Shown piece after piece: positions 18,201-29,251 of a stretch of 64,000 nucleotides of DNA. The notes beneath the pieces are model-generated. The model made no database searches, was not told the DNA's origin, and was given only the letters and a program-made list of their open reading frames with translations. The translations under genes and the position numbers were made by a program. Source of the DNA: Pseudomonas sp. IB20 (GTDB lineage Bacteria; Pseudomonadota; Gammaproteobacteria; Pseudomonadales; Pseudomonadaceae); assembly GCF_009707325.1 (NCBI RefSeq), contig NZ_CP046103.1, positions 1,012,835 through 1,076,834 on the forward strand, given 5' to 3'. Position 1 is the stretch's first letter. Each line of letters begins with the position of its first letter.

Positions 18201-19655
18201 TCACGGCCTTGAAGCGGTCTGTTGACCGCTGGCCGGGAATACGTTGCGTGTGCAAATTTTCGCTTCGACTTTCTGCGCGGCAGCGCCCGCTTCGGGGCCT
18301 TGTACTTCCACGGCCAGCAAGTTCTGCGAGGCCCAGTCTTCATCGGTGCGCAGTTCAAAGGCGAAACGCCCGTCTGTGTCGGATGTTTCGGGTTTCTCGA
18401 TCTTGATGTCCTCGTGGCGCCCGTTCATGTACCAGAGGGTGGCTTGCAGGGTTTTCACCGACGGGTCGGCGAAGCGGATATCAACCTGATGGTTGGCGTT
18501 GCGCAGGTCTTTGTTCGAACTGTTAACCAGCAATTCGTTCTTGCCGGGTTTCAACGTCGTGCTGGCGGTCATCTGCGCAGTCTTGCCTTCGCAGCCGTTG
18601 TCGAGCAGCGACATCATCTGGCGGTAGATGGTCTCCTGGTCGAGGCGATACAGCGGCGAGAACTCCCAGATCAGAATCTTTGGCGGGGTTTTCTGGAATT
18701 CTTCGCTGCCCAGGTACTGGATCATCGAACCTTCGAGGCCACCGCCAGGAAAGGCGACGTTGAGGATGTCGGCACCGATTTCCTGTTCGAGGAAACCGGC
18801 GAAGTTGTAGTTCTTGCCACTGTGGCTGGTGCCCACCAGGGTGATCTGCGGGTTGCCCGAATCGCTGAACAGGTCGCCGTCGCCCGCTTCGCCCTTGGGC
18901 TCGGTGGTGAACTGGTCCATGTACTGGATCGCGTAGCTGGTGCCGCACAGTTGCCCGGCCATGTTGTGCAGGGTGCCGGTCTTGCCCATGCGGCCCGAGC
19001 GCTTGGTCTCGAATTCGCGCTTGGGAATCTCGGCGTACTCGGGCATGGCACGCACTTTGGCACCGACGATTTTCGCCGTGCGCTGGGCACCGTATGGCGT
19101 CCAGTGTTGGTCGCCACGGAAGTAGAAATCGTGGGCCGGCAGTTCATCCGGCAGTTGCTCATTGGTGAGCGGCGACAGGTCCGGCACCACGTAACCCATC
19201 TTGGCGAAACGGCCGAGCATGGTCTTGTAGTTGCCCAGCGCCTTGTCGAAATCGAACTTGGCTTTCTCGTCGGGGTTGAGCTTGTTGCGGTTTACCAGGC
19301 CACGGGTCGGCTGGTACACCACCACCAGCTCCACGCCCTTGGCCTTGAACGCATCGTGCAGCTGTTGCATGCGTTTGTAGCCGGCGGGGCTGGTGTCGAA
19401 TTCGGTGCGCAGGTCTTCCTGGGTACGGAACAGCCAGTCGCCCTGGGCTTGCACCAGAGTGGTGAAGTTCTGCTGGTAACGCGTGGTGTAGTTTTTCGCG
19501 TCGTGGGCAGCCGGGCACAGGCTGCAGCACGGTTCGGCAGTGAAGGTCGGCGCCTTGATTTCGTCGGCGCGTACGCCTTGGCTGGCCGCCAGCAGGCCGA
19601 GGGTCAGACCCGAGAGGCTCAGCAGTTTGATCATGTGTGGGTGCATAAGGGTCAT
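18201..19655 (-). CDS. algX: Alginate O-acetyltransferase/biosynthesis protein AlgX
   Basis: The 484-residue periplasmic protein acetylates mannuronate and binds polymer. It has a signal peptide ending near RADE (about residue 30), an SGNH domain with D182 and H184 (DQHW) and S277 (GTSHS), and a C-terminal carbohydrate-binding module. It starts 2 bp after the algG stop; the ATG three codons downstream is an alternative with a slightly better spaced GAGG. Confidence 0.95.
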   Translation of the reverse strand: MTLMHPHMIKLLSLSGLTLGLLAASQGVRADEIKAPTFTAEPCCSLCPAAHDAKNYTTRYQQNFTTLVQAQGDWLFRTQEDLRTEFDTSPAGYKRMQQLHDAFKAKGVELVVVYQPTRGLVNRNKLNPDEKAKFDFDKALGNYKTMLGRFAKMGYVVPDLSPLTNEQLPDELPAHDFYFRGDQHWTPYGAQRTAKIVGAKVRAMPEYAEIPKREFETKRSGRMGKTGTLHNMAGQLCGTSYAIQYMDQFTTEPKGEAGDGDLFSDSGNPQITLVGTSHSGKNYNFAGFLEQEIGADILNVAFPGGGLEGSMIQYLGSEEFQKTPPKILIWEFSPLYRLDQETIYRQMMSLLDNGCEGKTAQMTASTTLKPGKNELLVNSSNKDLRNANHQVDIRFADPSVKTLQATLWYMNGRHEDIKIEKPETSDTDGRFAFELRTDEDWASQNLLAVEVQGPEAGAAAQKVEAKICTRNVFPASGQQTASRP

Positions 19656-19657
19656 CC

Positions 19658-21232
19658 TCAGTCCTGCATTTCGGTCTGGCGTTCGACAGGGTCGATCAGC
19701 ACGGCTTTCTGTTGGCGCACCAACAGGTCGAGAATTTCTTCCTGCCGATCACCCAGCACACCGTTGAAGCTGATGCCGCTGGATTTGGTCGGCGCCAGCA
19801 TCGACACGCGATACAGTTCGACACTCAATGGCGAATCGATCGACAGCGGCCCGCTGCCGTTACCGGCAAGCTCACCGCCAACCACGATCAGCGAGACCTT
19901 GGCGTCGAACGGGTCGAGGGCGATGTCGCGGTCGGTGTCGGTCAAATCCTTGATGTGGCCGTACACGCCGGTCAGGCCGTTGGCCATCGAGGTGTTTTCG
20001 TACAGGCGAATGTTCACGCTGTTACGGATGCGAATGCCGTGGCGACGGTTGGCGATCACTTTGTTGCCCCACAGCAGGTTGTCGCCGCTCTCATAGAGCG
20101 TGATGCCGTCGGTGTGGTTGCGGTAAATCTCGTTGTCGGCGATCAGGTTGTTCACGCTGTTACGGTCGATCACTAGGCCCGAGAGCTTGTTGTCGTAGCT
20201 GCGGTTGTTGAAGATAAAGCTGTCGTTCACTTCCCGGGAAATGATGATGCCGTGCTTCTTCTTGGTGCCGTAGACGGTGTTGTCGGCGATGATCAGGCCG
20301 TGGGAACGGTCGTGCGGGTCAATGCCGTAGACGATGTTGTCTTTGTAGGTATTGCCCTTGAGCACAAAACCTGTGGTTTCGTAGCAGTAGAAGCCGTACC
20401 ACATGTCCGAGAACTCGGAATCGATGATCCAACCGGTCGGCTCAGGGCGCTTGAGCACCTTGGCCATGTTCGGCGTGTACTGGGAAATACTCACCCCGTA
20501 CGACTTACTGTTGGCATAGCCGAAGCTGGCCATCTTGCTGTTGGCGACGTAGGTCTCGGTACCGCCCCAGGCCAGCAGGAACGGGCGGAATTCCTTGGGC
20601 GACTGGAACAGCGCCGGGCCATTGGTTTTTTCGTTCCAGCCGGTGATCTTGGTGTCACGCACAAACAGCTGGCCGTCGTTGATCAGGAACGAGCCGGCTT
20701 GTTGTGACAGGCGCAACTCCTGAGTCTTCTTGTCGATTTCGAGGATGCCCTTGCGCCCGACCACGATCGGCAACTTGGCCAGGAACACACCCGGCGAGGT
20801 TTCGCTGAGGTACTGCTTGGGCACTTTGCCGAGCAGGTCCTTGAGGTTCATGTAGCCGTCGTCGACAAAGATCGCCTGGGGAATGCCGTGCTGGCGAACC
20901 ACCCATTCGGCCATCTTGTTGTCGCCGCCGATGAAGTCCTTGAGGGCGTCTTCCTGCATCATGCGTCGGATGCTGACTTTGCCCGTCTTGCTTCTGACGA
21001 TCTTCTTTTCCATCGCTGCGGCGGTGTAGCCCGACAGGTCCGGCAGGGCCGGTTTAGCCATTTCCAGCGGCGCGGTTGGCGGGCTGGAAATGGTGTAGGT
21101 CTTGGCCTGTTGCAGTTCTTTGGCGATGGTCGGCGCCTTCACCGCCGCACCGTCGGCAAAGGCCGAAGTGCTGGCCAGCAGCATGGCTGCGACCAGCAGG
21201 CTGACCGAGCCTTTGAGGGCTTGAGGGTTCAT
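19658..21232 (-). CDS. algG: Mannuronan C5-epimerase AlgG
   Basis: The 524-residue periplasmic right-handed beta-helix enzyme converts mannuronate to guluronate in the polymer. The catalytic DPHD motif is at about residues 305-308, H307 being the likely base, within many NosD/CASH-type repeats. The start at 21232 is preferred because GGAG lies 10 bases upstream and the signal peptide follows directly. An ATG at 21247, overlapping the algE stop as TGATG, is also in frame. Confidence 0.95.
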   Translation of the reverse strand: MNPQALKGSVSLLVAAMLLASTSAFADGAAVKAPTIAKELQQAKTYTISSPPTAPLEMAKPALPDLSGYTAAAMEKKIVRSKTGKVSIRRMMQEDALKDFIGGDNKMAEWVVRQHGIPQAIFVDDGYMNLKDLLGKVPKQYLSETSPGVFLAKLPIVVGRKGILEIDKKTQELRLSQQAGSFLINDGQLFVRDTKITGWNEKTNGPALFQSPKEFRPFLLAWGGTETYVANSKMASFGYANSKSYGVSISQYTPNMAKVLKRPEPTGWIIDSEFSDMWYGFYCYETTGFVLKGNTYKDNIVYGIDPHDRSHGLIIADNTVYGTKKKHGIIISREVNDSFIFNNRSYDNKLSGLVIDRNSVNNLIADNEIYRNHTDGITLYESGDNLLWGNKVIANRRHGIRIRNSVNIRLYENTSMANGLTGVYGHIKDLTDTDRDIALDPFDAKVSLIVVGGELAGNGSGPLSIDSPLSVELYRVSMLAPTKSSGISFNGVLGDRQEEILDLLVRQQKAVLIDPVERQTEMQD

Positions 21233-21246
21233 TGCGCAGGCTCCCA

Positions 21247-22734
21247 TCAGAATTTCCAGATCACGTCGACAAACGCGCGGTGCATGTACGAGTCGACCTG
21301 GCTGCCATAGGCATCACCCGGCTTGAACACACCCGCCCGGAAGCGCACCAGGGCCGACGGTTCGTCGATCGACTGGCTCAGCGCGGCCGGCAGCAGGCCT
21401 TTCTTGAAGTACTTGGTGACTACCACGTCCATCTCCTGGCCCAAGTCTTTCTTGCCGTCTTCAAGCGGCAGGGAAGTGCTGGACAGGATCGCGCCGGTCA
21501 CGTCGTCGGTGTTGTTCTGCACGGCATCGATACCGTTGCTGCCCACCGGCTTGTTGCCGTCGACGCGCCAGAACTTGTGATAGACCAGGCTGGCGTCATA
21601 GTCCTCGCGCAGTTGCCAGGAACCGAACAGGCTCATGGACTGCACGTTGTTCATCTCGCCGCGAAACGCTTCGCCGAAGCGGTGCACGCGGGACTGGGTG
21701 CCGGTCCAGTTCGAACGGTTGCTCTGCAGGCCGTTCTGCTCGTAGTTGGCACTCGCACGCGAATAAGCCGCGCCGACTTGCCACTGCGGATCCAGACGCA
21801 GGCGGATACCCAGGTCGGTAGCCCAGCCACTCACGTCATCGCTGCGCTTGGCTTCTGTCGGACGTGAGCCGTCGGCGTTCAAGGCGTTGACCGTGTTGCG
21901 GTCGCCTCTCATGCCGGTGACGCTGGCCCAGTAATTGACCGTGTTGGTGTTGCGCCAGTTGTAGGCGTCGCTGTTGGCTTCGATGCCGAGCCAGGTCAGG
22001 TCGCCGTTTTCGCGTTTGTCCAACGAGTCGGTGGCCACGCCCGGTTCCGGGTAGTCGAGCTTGCCGTCGTCATGGGTGTGGTGGGCGCGCAGGCCGATCC
22101 ACTGGCCGGGCGTCCACTGGTAGGCGGCGTCGGCGTAGAGGTGCTGGCGGTCCTTGTCCTTGGGCGACAGCTCCTTGAGGTCGGTGCGGTATTCGCTGAA
22201 GCGTTCGGCAACGCCGACATTGGCCTTGAGCAGGGTGGTGTCGAAGGTCCAGTTCAGCGCTTCGATATTGGTGTCGCGCCATTGGCCGTCGTCATTGCGC
22301 AGGCGTTGGCGACCCAGCTTGAGCAGCTCGCCCGGGTAAGGCGTGAAACCGCTGTAGCCGACCCAGAACTCGCGCATGGCCAGGTAGTTTTTCTTGGACT
22401 TGCGGTCGTTGTTGGTGGTTTGCTGATTTTCGTCATCGGCCGATTGTTGCAGGGGGTCGGTCTCGATGATGTCGCTCGACACGACCGCCTGGCCCATGGC
22501 GTAGGCGCTCCACGCGCCACTTTCGCCGTAGACCCACGGGCGCAGGTCGAGGCCGATACCGTTGACGTCGCCGCCTTTCTGGGTACCGAGGTCGCGGTCA
22601 TCTTCGGACTGCGCGGTGGCTTTGACTTCCAGGCCGAAGTTCTTGGCTTCGGTCAGCGCGGCCAGGGTCGGGCACGACCACAGCAGGGCGAAGGTCAGGC
22701 CGATGCCGGCCTTGACGAATGGGTTGAGCTTCAT
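21247..22734 (-). CDS. algE: Outer-membrane alginate export porin AlgE
   Basis: The 495-residue protein has a signal peptide (cleavage near TLAA, about residue 26) and a C-terminal aromatic residue (VIWKF) typical of beta-barrel proteins. It matches AlgE, the 18-stranded porin that exports alginate. Its ATG overlaps the algK stop as ATGA, with GAGGAAT upstream, so AlgK and AlgE, which work together at the outer membrane, are translationally coupled. Confidence 0.95.
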   Translation of the reverse strand: MKLNPFVKAGIGLTFALLWSCPTLAALTEAKNFGLEVKATAQSEDDRDLGTQKGGDVNGIGLDLRPWVYGESGAWSAYAMGQAVVSSDIIETDPLQQSADDENQQTTNNDRKSKKNYLAMREFWVGYSGFTPYPGELLKLGRQRLRNDDGQWRDTNIEALNWTFDTTLLKANVGVAERFSEYRTDLKELSPKDKDRQHLYADAAYQWTPGQWIGLRAHHTHDDGKLDYPEPGVATDSLDKRENGDLTWLGIEANSDAYNWRNTNTVNYWASVTGMRGDRNTVNALNADGSRPTEAKRSDDVSGWATDLGIRLRLDPQWQVGAAYSRASANYEQNGLQSNRSNWTGTQSRVHRFGEAFRGEMNNVQSMSLFGSWQLREDYDASLVYHKFWRVDGNKPVGSNGIDAVQNNTDDVTGAILSSTSLPLEDGKKDLGQEMDVVVTKYFKKGLLPAALSQSIDEPSALVRFRAGVFKPGDAYGSQVDSYMHRAFVDVIWKF

Positions 22735-24254
22735 AGGGATTCCTCGCCGTCTTCTTCTTGCAGGGCGTGCAGTTGCAGCGTGCTCTGGGCCAGGGTGCCG
22801 CGTGTCGCCAGCTCCTGTTGCACCAGGCGTTGGCCTTCGGCGCGTTGCTCTGGCGTGAGCGGGGCTTCGAGCTGCGTGGCCAAGTCATTGGCCTCTGGCG
22901 TGTCCTGGGCTTTCGCCAACTGGCTGAAGACGTAGGCGTTCAATGGGTCGGGCTTGGTGCCCTTGCCTTGGGAAAACAATTGCGCGATGGCGAAGTCGGC
23001 GCTGTTCTGGCCGTTGCGCGCAGCGGTCAGCAAGTGGTCGAGGGCTTTTTGCGAGTAGACCTTGCCCAGGTAGCCACGGCGGTAGATCTGGCCGAGGTAG
23101 TAATCGGCGGCGACTTCCTTGCCCACGGCTTTTTCGAAATGCGCTTCGGCGGCCTTGGCGTCTGCCGGCACCCACTTGCCTTCGTAGTAGAGCTTGCCCA
23201 GCAATAGCTCGGCGCGCGGCTGGTCGGCGGCGCGGCCGTTGTCCAGGTATTTCATCATCTGGTCGACGTCGCCCAGTTCGGGGAAGTCGTAGAGCAGTTG
23301 CGCCAGGCTGACCCAGGAAGCGGGGTAGCCGGGGGCGATTTTTTCCAGCAGGGCTTGCGCGGTTTTTTCATCGGTCTTGCCCAGGGTCGCATCGCCCAAG
23401 ACACGCGCAACGCTATCAACACGCTGGGCGGTGACGGTGCCACGGCTGTAGCCTGCTTCCATTTGCTTGAGCAGTTCGGCCTGTTTTTCCGGCTCGGCTT
23501 TTTTCTGGTAGACCGTGGCCAGCTCGACGTAGCAGATGTCGGTGGTGTTCAGCGCGGCCTTGCAGATGCGCTCTACATCATCCAAGTGCTGGTCGTAGGT
23601 GTCCTGGGTGCGATACAGCAGCACCTGGGCTAGACCTGCTTCCGGGTAACCCGCTGCTTGCCATTTGGTGATCTGCTGCTGGGCATTCACGTTGGGGAAG
23701 CTGTGCGGGTATTGCAGGTACAGCATGGCCAGCGGGATCAGGGTGTTGCCTTCGCCATTGGCAAAGGCTTTTTTCAGCAAACCTTCAGCCTCGTGCTGCT
23801 CGGCCTCGGTGGCACCCGGCTTGGCCACCAACAGGCGACCCAGGCGGGCTTGGGCCCGTGGCGAGGTATCGGCGGCCGCGCGGTAAGTGGCTTCGGCTTG
23901 GCGGATTTGCTCGGGGTCGCGGGTGGTCACCTGGATATCGGCCAGGCCTACTTGGGCCTCGCTGTAACCCAGGTCCGCCAGCTGCTGGTAGTTCTGCTGG
24001 GCGGTGACGGTGTCGCCACGCTTGAGGGCTTCGTTGGCCAGGCGCTGGTCGGGCAGGCCGGCGCAACCGGCCAAAGAAACTGCCAGTGCCAGCGCGCAGT
24101 AGGCTGCGGCGAAGTGCGATCTGCTCTGTGTGGGAGCTGGCTTGCCTGCGATGGGCTCACCTCGGTGCATCTGAAAAACCGAGTCGCCTGCATCGCGGGC
24201 AAGCCCGGCTCCCACATGGGTCAGTGCTGTTTTTGAAATAGGGTTCACAGGCAT
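22731..24254 (-). CDS. algK: Alginate export TPR lipoprotein AlgK, with a REPIN-encoded N-terminal insert
   Basis: The 507-residue protein consists mainly of Sel1/TPR-like helical repeats. AlgK is the outer-membrane lipoprotein that localises AlgE. The lipobox SLAGC places the lipidated cysteine at residue 64, about 35 residues later than in P. aeruginosa AlgK. Residues 14-43 are encoded by a complete REPIN (24129-24216) inserted in frame between the normal start region and the hydrophobic part of the signal peptide. The ATG at 24254 has a good GAGGA ribosome site, so the insert appears to be translated. The signal peptide therefore has an unusually long N-region. The mature protein is otherwise intact. 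Confidence 0.92.
   Translation of the reverse strand: MPVNPISKTALTHVGAGLARDAGDSVFQMHRGEPIAGKPAPTQSRSHFAAAYCALALAVSLAGCAGLPDQRLANEALKRGDTVTAQQNYQQLADLGYSEAQVGLADIQVTTRDPEQIRQAEATYRAAADTSPRAQARLGRLLVAKPGATEAEQHEAEGLLKKAFANGEGNTLIPLAMLYLQYPHSFPNVNAQQQITKWQAAGYPEAGLAQVLLYRTQDTYDQHLDDVERICKAALNTTDICYVELATVYQKKAEPEKQAELLKQMEAGYSRGTVTAQRVDSVARVLGDATLGKTDEKTAQALLEKIAPGYPASWVSLAQLLYDFPELGDVDQMMKYLDNGRAADQPRAELLLGKLYYEGKWVPADAKAAEAHFEKAVGKEVAADYYLGQIYRRGYLGKVYSQKALDHLLTAARNGQNSADFAIAQLFSQGKGTKPDPLNAYVFSQLAKAQDTPEANDLATQLEAPLTPEQRAEGQRLVQQELATRGTLAQSTLQLHALQEEDGEESL
24129..24216. repeat. REPIN inside the 5' coding region of algK
   Basis: Inverted REP sequences (plus-strand TGTGGGAGCTGGCTTGCCTG and the complement of a GGGCTTGCCCGCGAT subtype) lie within the open reading frame of algK without causing a stop or frameshift. 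All other REPINs in the window are intergenic. Confidence 0.88.
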
Positions 24255-24262
24255 GTCCTCGC

Positions 24263-25429
24263 TTACAGACCGTGAGCCATGGCTTTATCGATCAGCCAGT
24301 TCAGCGATGGGCCACGGTCGCTGGTCACTTCTACCGGGCGGCCGGCGTAGGTGCTGTCCAGCGGGGCATCCGGCTTGATTTGCACGCGGATGTCGGAGGA
24401 CAGGTCTGCGCTGTTCAGGCTGGTGCTGCTGACGATGGTGCCGGTGCGGATCTGTTCTTCGTCGGCGATCTGGAAGTTCACCTGTGTACCTGGGCGAACG
24501 TCGGCGAACTGGCGGTAGGTGAAGCGCGCTTCCACGTTGGCCAGGCTGCCGCGTGGCACCAGTTGGAAAATCACATCGCCCTTGCTGGCGTACTGGCCGT
24601 CGGCGACCAGTTGCTGGGCGACGATGCAATCGCATGGGGAGGTTAGGGTGCCGGTCATTTGCTTGCCGAACAGCTCTTCCACCTTGGCCGGTTGCAGCTG
24701 CTCTTCGTCCAGGTGGCCCTTGAGCACATCGAGCATGCTGGTGCTGAAGGTCGCCAGTGGTGCGCCTTTGGCGGCGACCGCGTCACCTTTGAGCAGGCTT
24801 TGCACGGTGCCGTCGCGCGGCATGGTCACGTTCATGCCGGGTACGCTGACGAGGCCAGCCTGGGCATGGCTGACGAAGTACATGCCGTACACCGATTTGA
24901 AGATGAAACCGAAGGCTGCCAGGCCGACGATGAAGATACCTGCGCTGAACACCACGGCGCGCAAGCGGCCCGCGGCGCTCATGTTGCTGCCGCCGTCCTT
25001 AACCTTGCGCGCCTTGGTGAAGTTGTCACGTTGCAGGGTCGCCAGCACGTCGCCCATGGTCACGATGTCGCCGGACAAGTGCGAGGTGATCAAGTGGCGC
25101 AGGGTGGAAATATCCTGGGCGTCGAGGTTCTGGAACTGGCAACCGGTACGGCCAGTCTGGCGGTCGTAGGAGCGAATCTGCAGCTCGACATCCATCGCCA
25201 GGCCGAGGTTATCGATGACGAATTGCAGGCGGCCTTTGTGCACTTCACCGACGGTCAACGGCTGGGTGGCGGTGAACGCCAGGCCGCCGGCAGACAGGTC
25301 GATCACCCGTGCTTCGGTCTGGGTGCGGTCGGTGTTGAAAAAGCGCAGCTTGGCCGGGATTTTGACCCGGGCATGTTGGCGCTGGGCTTCGGATTCGTGG
25401 ACAACGTTGGCGTTTACTTGGCTATTCAT
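24263..25429 (-). CDS. alg44: Alginate co-polymerase Alg44 (PilZ c-di-GMP receptor)
   Basis: The 388-residue inner-membrane protein has an N-terminal cytosolic PilZ domain with the c-di-GMP residues R17 and R21 (RQHAR) and D44 and S46 (DLSAGG), matching P. aeruginosa Alg44. A membrane helix follows at about residues 157-177, then a periplasmic HlyD-like domain. Binding of c-di-GMP activates polymerisation by Alg8. It lies 37 bp after alg8. Confidence 0.95.
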   Translation of the reverse strand: MNSQVNANVVHESEAQRQHARVKIPAKLRFFNTDRTQTEARVIDLSAGGLAFTATQPLTVGEVHKGRLQFVIDNLGLAMDVELQIRSYDRQTGRTGCQFQNLDAQDISTLRHLITSHLSGDIVTMGDVLATLQRDNFTKARKVKDGGSNMSAAGRLRAVVFSAGIFIVGLAAFGFIFKSVYGMYFVSHAQAGLVSVPGMNVTMPRDGTVQSLLKGDAVAAKGAPLATFSTSMLDVLKGHLDEEQLQPAKVEELFGKQMTGTLTSPCDCIVAQQLVADGQYASKGDVIFQLVPRGSLANVEARFTYRQFADVRPGTQVNFQIADEEQIRTGTIVSSTSLNSADLSSDIRVQIKPDAPLDSTYAGRPVEVTSDRGPSLNWLIDKAMAHGL

Positions 25430-25466
25430 GGTGCTTTAGTTCCTAGTTAATTCAGGCTTGGCAGGG

Positions 25467-26948
25467 TCAGACCATCATCAGCAACACGGCGACGAAAATG
25501 CTGCCGGCGGAGAAGGTCATGGTCCGAGACGACCAGGTGTTGAACCAACGTTGAAAGCTGGCCAAATCGCGGGTCAGTTTGGTGTCCTGGCGAGTCCAGG
25601 ACTGTTGATCAAGGCGGAAGAACACGTAGATCTTCACCAGCGCGCCCATGATCTGGTTGTAATAGAGAATCACCGGGTAAGCCGGGCCGATCTTGTGACC
25701 GGAGCACGACAGCAGCAGGGTCAGGATCAGGCGAGTGATGCCGATCCACAGCAGGTACGCGAGGATGAACGCGCCGCCGTATTTGAAGGTGGCGATGACG
25801 GCCACGGTCAGGCCGAGCAGCGAGGTCCACATCGACACGCGCTGATCGAACAGCACCACGCTGGTGAACAGGCCGAGCCGGCGCACACCCAGGCCCAGGG
25901 CACGGGAGTTCTGACGCAGGTTGTTGCCGTACCAGCGGAACATCAGCTTGCGGCTTGCCTTTATAAAGCTCTTTTCCGGTGGGTGTTCCACGGTATTGAT
26001 CGCGGCATCCGGCACGTAGAAGGTGTCGTAACCCAGGCGCATCAGGCTGAACCAGCTGGACTTGTCATCACCGGTCAAGAACTTGAAGCGGCCCAGGCGC
26101 CAGTGTTGCAGCGAGTCGCTTTCCACATCGGCGATAAAGCCCGGGTCGGTGACCACGCTGGCACGGAACACCGACATGCGCCCGGTCATGGTCAGCACGC
26201 GTTTGGACAGGGCCATGGAGCACATGTTGATGTGACGCTGGGCGAAGCGCAGCTTGTGCCATTCGCTCATGATGTAGCCGCCGCGCACTTCGCAGAACTC
26301 GTTAGTGGTCAGGCCGCCGACATTGCCGAACAGTTGGAACCACGGCACGGTCTTGCGCACCACGCCTTCGGCGAGCACGGTGTCGCCATCGATCACCGCA
26401 ACCACGGCACGGTCATCCGGCAGGTGGCGGGAGATGGCGCGGAAACCAAAGGCCAGGCCGTCGCGCTTACCGGTGCCGGCAATGCGCACGAAATCGAGCT
26501 TCACGTGTTCCGGTGGGTTCATGCGTTCCCACAGGCTTTTCACCAGCAGCTCATCGGACATTTCCACCAGCGAGCAGACCACGGTGGTGGGGAAGCCGCA
26601 TTCGATGGCCTCGCGGATCACTGAGCTGTAGACCTGCGCGGTGGTCAGCGCGTCAATACGAAAACTGGTCACCATCAGGAACACATGGGAGGGGTCCGCC
26701 GACTTGCCCAGCTTGCGCACTTTACGGCGCAGGTGCGGGTAGACCACGTACAGGAACAGCATGCCGCGAAAGAAATGCGTAGCACCCATCGAGTAGCGCC
26801 AGATACCGACGGCGCCAATCAGGAAAATAAAATTCTTCGACTCGGAGTCGAACGTACTCGCCGGTAACAGCAGGGCGAGTCCCATCAGCAGGCTCAGAAA
26901 GAACAGCCAGCCGGCGGATTGGAGCAGTACGTGTTTTAACTTGGACAT
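25467..26948 (-). CDS. alg8: Alginate polymerase Alg8 (GT2 glycosyltransferase)
   Basis: The 493-residue membrane glycosyltransferase polymerises GDP-mannuronate. It has membrane segments near residues 12-30 and 40-70 and in the C-terminal third. The GT2 DxD motif is at D187-D189 (IDGDT), and TGDD and conserved polymerase motifs follow. I chose the ATG at 26948 ([10 protein letters not shown]), which gives almost exactly the length of P. aeruginosa Alg8. The frame is open for 31 more codons upstream without support. Confidence 0.95.
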   Translation of the reverse strand: MSKLKHVLLQSAGWLFFLSLLMGLALLLPASTFDSESKNFIFLIGAVGIWRYSMGATHFFRGMLFLYVVYPHLRRKVRKLGKSADPSHVFLMVTSFRIDALTTAQVYSSVIREAIECGFPTTVVCSLVEMSDELLVKSLWERMNPPEHVKLDFVRIAGTGKRDGLAFGFRAISRHLPDDRAVVAVIDGDTVLAEGVVRKTVPWFQLFGNVGGLTTNEFCEVRGGYIMSEWHKLRFAQRHINMCSMALSKRVLTMTGRMSVFRASVVTDPGFIADVESDSLQHWRLGRFKFLTGDDKSSWFSLMRLGYDTFYVPDAAINTVEHPPEKSFIKASRKLMFRWYGNNLRQNSRALGLGVRRLGLFTSVVLFDQRVSMWTSLLGLTVAVIATFKYGGAFILAYLLWIGITRLILTLLLSCSGHKIGPAYPVILYYNQIMGALVKIYVFFRLDQQSWTRQDTKLTRDLASFQRWFNTWSSRTMTFSAGSIFVAVLLMMV

Positions 26949-27031
26949 AAGCGTCATCCGAAGGTGAAGAAGGCTCCAGGCTGCAAGCGCTGGGGATGGG
27001 TACGCTTGCAGCCTGAAACTTGCCGTTGCTG

Positions 27032-28348
27032 TTACCAGCAAATGCCTTCGGTGCGGCCTGTCGTACTGGTGGCCTTGGACATGAAGCCCACCAGGTCGAT
27101 GACTTGCTTGCCGTGCGGCGCGTTCTGCGCCAGGGCACGGAACTTCTCATCGCGGTTGCCGAGGATGATCACGTCGGAGTTGTTGATCACATCATCGAAG
27201 TCCGAGTTGAGCAGGGACGACACATGCGGGATCTTGCCTTCGATGTAGTCTTTGTTCGCGCCGTGGACACGGGCGTACTCGACGTTGCTGTCGTAGATGC
27301 TCAGGTCGAAACCCTTGCCGATCAGCATTTCCGCCAGCTCCACCAATGGGCTTTCGCGCAGGTCGTCGGTGCCGGCCTTGAAGCTCAGGCCCAACAGGGC
27401 GACTTTGCGTTTGTCGTGGCCGGCGACGATGTCGAAGGCGTTTTGCACCTGGGACTCGTTGCTGCGCATCAGCGAGTTGAGCAGCGGCGCTTCCACGTCC
27501 AAGGTGCTTGCGCGGTAGGTCAGGGCACGCACGTCTTTGGGCAGGCACGAGCCGCCGAACGCGAAGCCTGGGCGCATGTAGTACTGCGACAGGTTGAGGG
27601 TTTTATCCTGGCAGACCACTTCCATCACTTCGCGACCATCGACGCCGACGGCCTTGGCGATGTTGCCGATTTCGTTGGCGAAGGTGACTTTGGTGGCGTG
27701 CCACACGTTGCAGGTGTACTTGATCATTTCGGCAACGGCGATGTCCTTGCGGATGATCGGTGCGTCGAGTTCTTCGTACAGCGACTGCAAGACATCACCG
27801 GAGGCTTTGTCGAACTCGCCGATGACGGTCATCGGTGGCAGGTCGTAGTCGGCGATGGCGGTGGATTCACGCAGGAATTCCGGGTTGACCGCGACGCCGA
27901 AGTCGACGCCGGCTTTCTTGCCGGAGCAGTCTTCGAGGATCGGGATCACCACATTGGCCACGGTGCCTGGCAACACGGTGCTGCGCACTACGATGGTGTG
28001 GCGGGTGGCTTTGTCACGCAGGACAAAACCGATCTCGCGGCATACCGATTCGATATAGTTGAGTTCCAGGTCGCCGTTTTTCTTGCTCGGCGTACCGACG
28101 CAAATCATCGACAGGTCGGTGTCGCGGATGGCCTCGGCGAAGTTGGTCGTGCCGCGCAGTCGGCCGGTTTCAATACCCTGGCTCAACAGTTCACCCAGAC
28201 CCGGTTCAACGATTGGCGATTTGCCCGCATTGATCAGGTCAATCTTTTCCTTGGAGATGTCTACGCCGACCACTTCATGGCCACGGGCAGACAGGCAACC
28301 GGCACAGACTGCGCCAACGTAACCGAGACCAAATATGCTGATGCGCAT
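27032..28348 (-). CDS. algD: GDP-mannose 6-dehydrogenase AlgD
   Basis: The 438-residue enzyme makes GDP-mannuronic acid by two NAD-dependent oxidations and is the committed step of alginate synthesis. The N-terminal Rossmann motif is GLGYVG (residues 7-12). The catalytic cysteine C268 lies in GGSCLPKD, at the P. aeruginosa position. The start at 28348 has an AGAGGTAA ribosome site and gives the family length; the reading frame is open for 54 more codons upstream. It is the first gene of the operon. Confidence 0.97.
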   Translation of the reverse strand: MRISIFGLGYVGAVCAGCLSARGHEVVGVDISKEKIDLINAGKSPIVEPGLGELLSQGIETGRLRGTTNFAEAIRDTDLSMICVGTPSKKNGDLELNYIESVCREIGFVLRDKATRHTIVVRSTVLPGTVANVVIPILEDCSGKKAGVDFGVAVNPEFLRESTAIADYDLPPMTVIGEFDKASGDVLQSLYEELDAPIIRKDIAVAEMIKYTCNVWHATKVTFANEIGNIAKAVGVDGREVMEVVCQDKTLNLSQYYMRPGFAFGGSCLPKDVRALTYRASTLDVEAPLLNSLMRSNESQVQNAFDIVAGHDKRKVALLGLSFKAGTDDLRESPLVELAEMLIGKGFDLSIYDSNVEYARVHGANKDYIEGKIPHVSSLLNSDFDDVINNSDVIILGNRDEKFRALAQNAPHGKQVIDLVGFMSKATSTTGRTEGICW

Positions 28349-28835
28349 CGCATTTACCTCTTTGTCATTGAAGACGATATTAATCATGCCAATTAGATGG
28401 CTGGAGTTCATGTTTGCAAGCGTCACTGATGCCGCGAAAGTTGGGCGAATAGACGCCGACTTACCGTGTGCAGGCATGTTAAATAACGAGTGACTAACGA
28501 GTGCACTCAAGTTGTGCGAAACGTGGCCTTGTTATTGGCACTTGCCCTGAAATGCAGCCAGCCTTCCTGGGGGAAGGGCTTGGCGCCAGCGCCGCAGGGC
28601 ATAGATTGAGGCAATTAGCCTTTAAATATCAATGCCTTGGGTTATATCGCTGACCCATTAGGGGAAGCTGAGCCTTGGCCTTGTAGTTGCTGGCGATTCA
28701 TCCTTATCGCCGCTATTAACTAATCGGTTGGTAATATGACTCCTGAGTCAAAGTTCAATATGACAACTTTGCTACTTCCGTTGGTCGGTCATGTAAGTCA
28801 TCTCTTACAGCAACAGAGAATTTCGTTACCGGTGG

Positions 28836-28862
28836 TATGAGCAGTGCTTTGGGGTGAAGTTC
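28836..28862 (-). promoter_or_regulatory. AlgU (sigma-E type) promoter of the alginate operon
   Basis: On the minus strand GAACTT (28862-28857) is followed after 16 bases by TCATA (28840-28836). This matches the AlgU/RpoE pattern GAACTT-N16-TCNNA. Transcription would begin near 28829, giving a leader of about 480 nt before algD, comparable in kind to the long algD leader of P. aeruginosa. A CCGTTGGTC at 28778-28786 differs by one base from an AlgR site core, which is weak evidence. The remainder of the 903-bp gap (28349-29251) contains a REPIN at 29127-29215 and no gene. Confidence 0.72.
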
Positions 28863-29126
28863 CTAGCCGCTCATCCTGTTTCCGGAAATTTCTTGAAATA
28901 TTAGAAAAGATGGCACTGGTACTATACTGATAGCACTTGCTATTTGGGCCAGTAGTTATAGGGAGTTGGTGCGACGGGATAGTTTTGTGCCACCAGTGTT
29001 TTAAAAAATGGGTGCCACTACGAAAAAAAAAGAGAAATGTCGAGTGAAAGATTCGTTAGGAATTCGCCAGTATGTTTTTTTGGCGCCAAATAAATGACGA
29101 TTACAGTTATCGAATGCGAACGAAAA

Positions 29127-29215
29127 TGTGGGAGCTGGCTTGCCTGCGATGACGGAGTATCAGTCGACTTATCTCTGACTGAAACACCGTAATCGCAGGC
29201 AAGCTAGCTCCCACA
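29127..29215. repeat. REPIN downstream of yaaA
   Basis: Inverted REP arms (TGTGGGAGCTGGCTTGCCTG and complement) lie between the yaaA stop and the algD promoter region. A T-run follows on the plus side and a shorter one on the minus side, so it may end yaaA transcription. Confidence 0.78.
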
Positions 29216-29251
29216 TTGGTTTTTTAGCGTCTGTGAGGCGGGTGCAGGGCC

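Noticed and set aside
28738..28751. TGACTC/GAGTCA dyad in the algD leader as an operator
   Set aside because: Arms of six bases are too short to stand out in this long leader and match no regulator I can name with confidence.
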